From the NCBI GenBank assembly GCA_021159845.1, contig JAGHDS010000193.1, positions 1 to 7,427 of the forward strand: 7,427 bases of DNA. The letters run 5' to 3'. This stretch comes from Anaerolineae bacterium (lineage in GTDB: Bacteria; Chloroflexota; Anaerolineae; DUEN01). Both the position numbers and the translations under genes were made by a program. Below, one piece after another: positions 6,816 through 7,427 of the stretch; position 1 is the stretch's first letter; the number at the start of each line of letters is the position of its first letter. Under the pieces are notes generated by a model. It did no database searches. It saw only the letters and a list, made by a program, of their open reading frames with translations, and was not told the DNA's origin.

Positions 6816-6847
6816 GTTCGCTATCACTCGCCTCAGGAGGAATGCTT

Positions 6848-7427
6848 ATGCTCCATCAATATAACCCCATTGACATTGAACATGCATTATGTACGGCATC
6901 ACCACAGCCACCCTTCCCCCCAGCAGCCGATCGCGACGCATGGGAGGAAGTCAAGAAGGAACTCGGTGAGGAACAGACCGCAGCGATCATCGCCCAGGCG
7001 GAGGCAGATGCCAAGGCCCAGATCCCCTCGCTGCCCGCTACGCTGTATCTGGAATTCGTCCGCACCGGACAACGGGAGGGGTACCAAATCCCCCGTTCCC
7101 GACGGCGGCAGATGCTGAGCAGCCTGGCATTGGCAGAGTGCCTGGAGTACCAGGGCCGTTTCCTGGACCCTTTGTTGAATGTGGCGTGGGCCATCTGCGA
7201 GGAAAGCAGCTGGGCACTACCAGCCCACCAGCGTGCGCTCACGGACATGGAACATCCCATTATCGACCTGGGCGCCGCCATGACGGCTCTGGAGCTGGCC
7301 GAGCTGGATCTGCTGCTTGGCAAGGAACTGGACCCAGCCCTGGGTAAGCGCATCCGCTACGAGGTGGACCGCCGCTGCCTGACACCATATCTGACCCGAC
7401 ACGATCATTGGTGGCTCCACAGTACAC
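6848..7427 (+). CDS. Heparinase II/III family protein, N-terminal part (3' end outside window)
   Basis: The frame is open from 6842 to the window end without a stop, giving 193 visible residues from ATG 6848. ATG 6848 is preferred over the in-frame ATG 6842 because AGGAGG (6835-6840) lies 7 bases before it but only 1 base before 6842. The sequence has the alpha-helical toroid region of heparinase II/III-type polysaccharide lyases: RRRQMLSSLALAECLEYQGRF at about 85-105, ICEESSWALPAHQ (116-128), HPIIDLGAAMTALELAELD (136-154), and DRRCLTPYLTRHDHWWL (174-190). These lyases cleave uronic-acid-containing polysaccharides by beta-elimination; the catalytic Tyr/His region would lie downstream, so activity and substrate cannot be judged here. 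No signal peptide is apparent at the chosen start (MLHQYNPIDIEHALCTASPQ), suggesting a cytoplasmic enzyme acting on imported oligosaccharides. The family call rests on recalled pattern, not a search. Confidence 0.75.
   Translation, partial: MLHQYNPIDIEHALCTASPQPPFPPAADRDAWEEVKKELGEEQTAAIIAQAEADAKAQIPSLPATLYLEFVRTGQREGYQIPRSRRRQMLSSLALAECLEYQGRFLDPLLNVAWAICEESSWALPAHQRALTDMEHPIIDLGAAMTALELAELDLLLGKELDPALGKRIRYEVDRRCLTPYLTRHDHWWLHST

Noticed and set aside
6856..7353. Minus-strand frame of 165 codons near the right end
   Set aside because: It is antisense to the heparinase-like frame, which has an AGGAGG ribosome site and family motifs. The antisense product is Ser/Arg/Ala-rich low-complexity sequence.

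Overview
The window holds a same-strand gene cluster for a complete dipeptide/oligopeptide-type (Opp/Dpp family, 'cluster C') ABC importer. In order it contains a family 5 solute-binding protein (5' end outside the window), two permeases of the DppB/OppB and DppC/OppC types, two ATPases of the DppD/OppD and DppF/OppF types, and a small unrecognised three-helix membrane protein. The start of a heparinase II/III-like polysaccharide lyase gene follows and runs off the right edge. No RNA gene, mobile element, CRISPR array or phage gene was seen.

The organism is most probably a member of the Chloroflexota (Anaerolineae/Caldilineae-like). This is an inference from protein style and moderately high G+C: a C-terminally conserved AgpA-like binding protein, a DppC homologue with a long insert after its first helix, and a heparinase II/III lyase next to a family 5 transporter. 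No marker gene fixes the taxonomy, and related clusters also exist in rhizobia and Thermotogae.

Layout: 1-1830 binding protein; 1831-2079 a 249-base gap with three hairpins, two of them strong, probably separating a highly expressed binding-protein mRNA from the rest; 2080-6700 a tight block of permease, permease, ATPase, ATPase and small membrane protein, with gaps or overlaps of 8, 22, -1 and -4 bases, almost certainly one transcription unit; 6701-6847 a 147-base gap with an 11-bp hairpin, a small palindrome and a weak promoter-like pair; 6848-7427 the heparinase-like gene, open to the window end.

Working model: the binding protein captures a ligand outside the membrane, the permease pair forms the channel and the two ATPases drive import. 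The family name suggests peptides, but the AgpA-like binding protein and the adjacent lyase make an oligosaccharide, possibly an acidic one released from a uronic-acid-containing polysaccharide, at least as likely. The content is mostly conventional. The points most worth checking are the small membrane protein translationally coupled to the ATPases, the roughly 90-residue low-G+C insert in the second permease, the hairpin-rich gap after the binding protein, and the substrate question.
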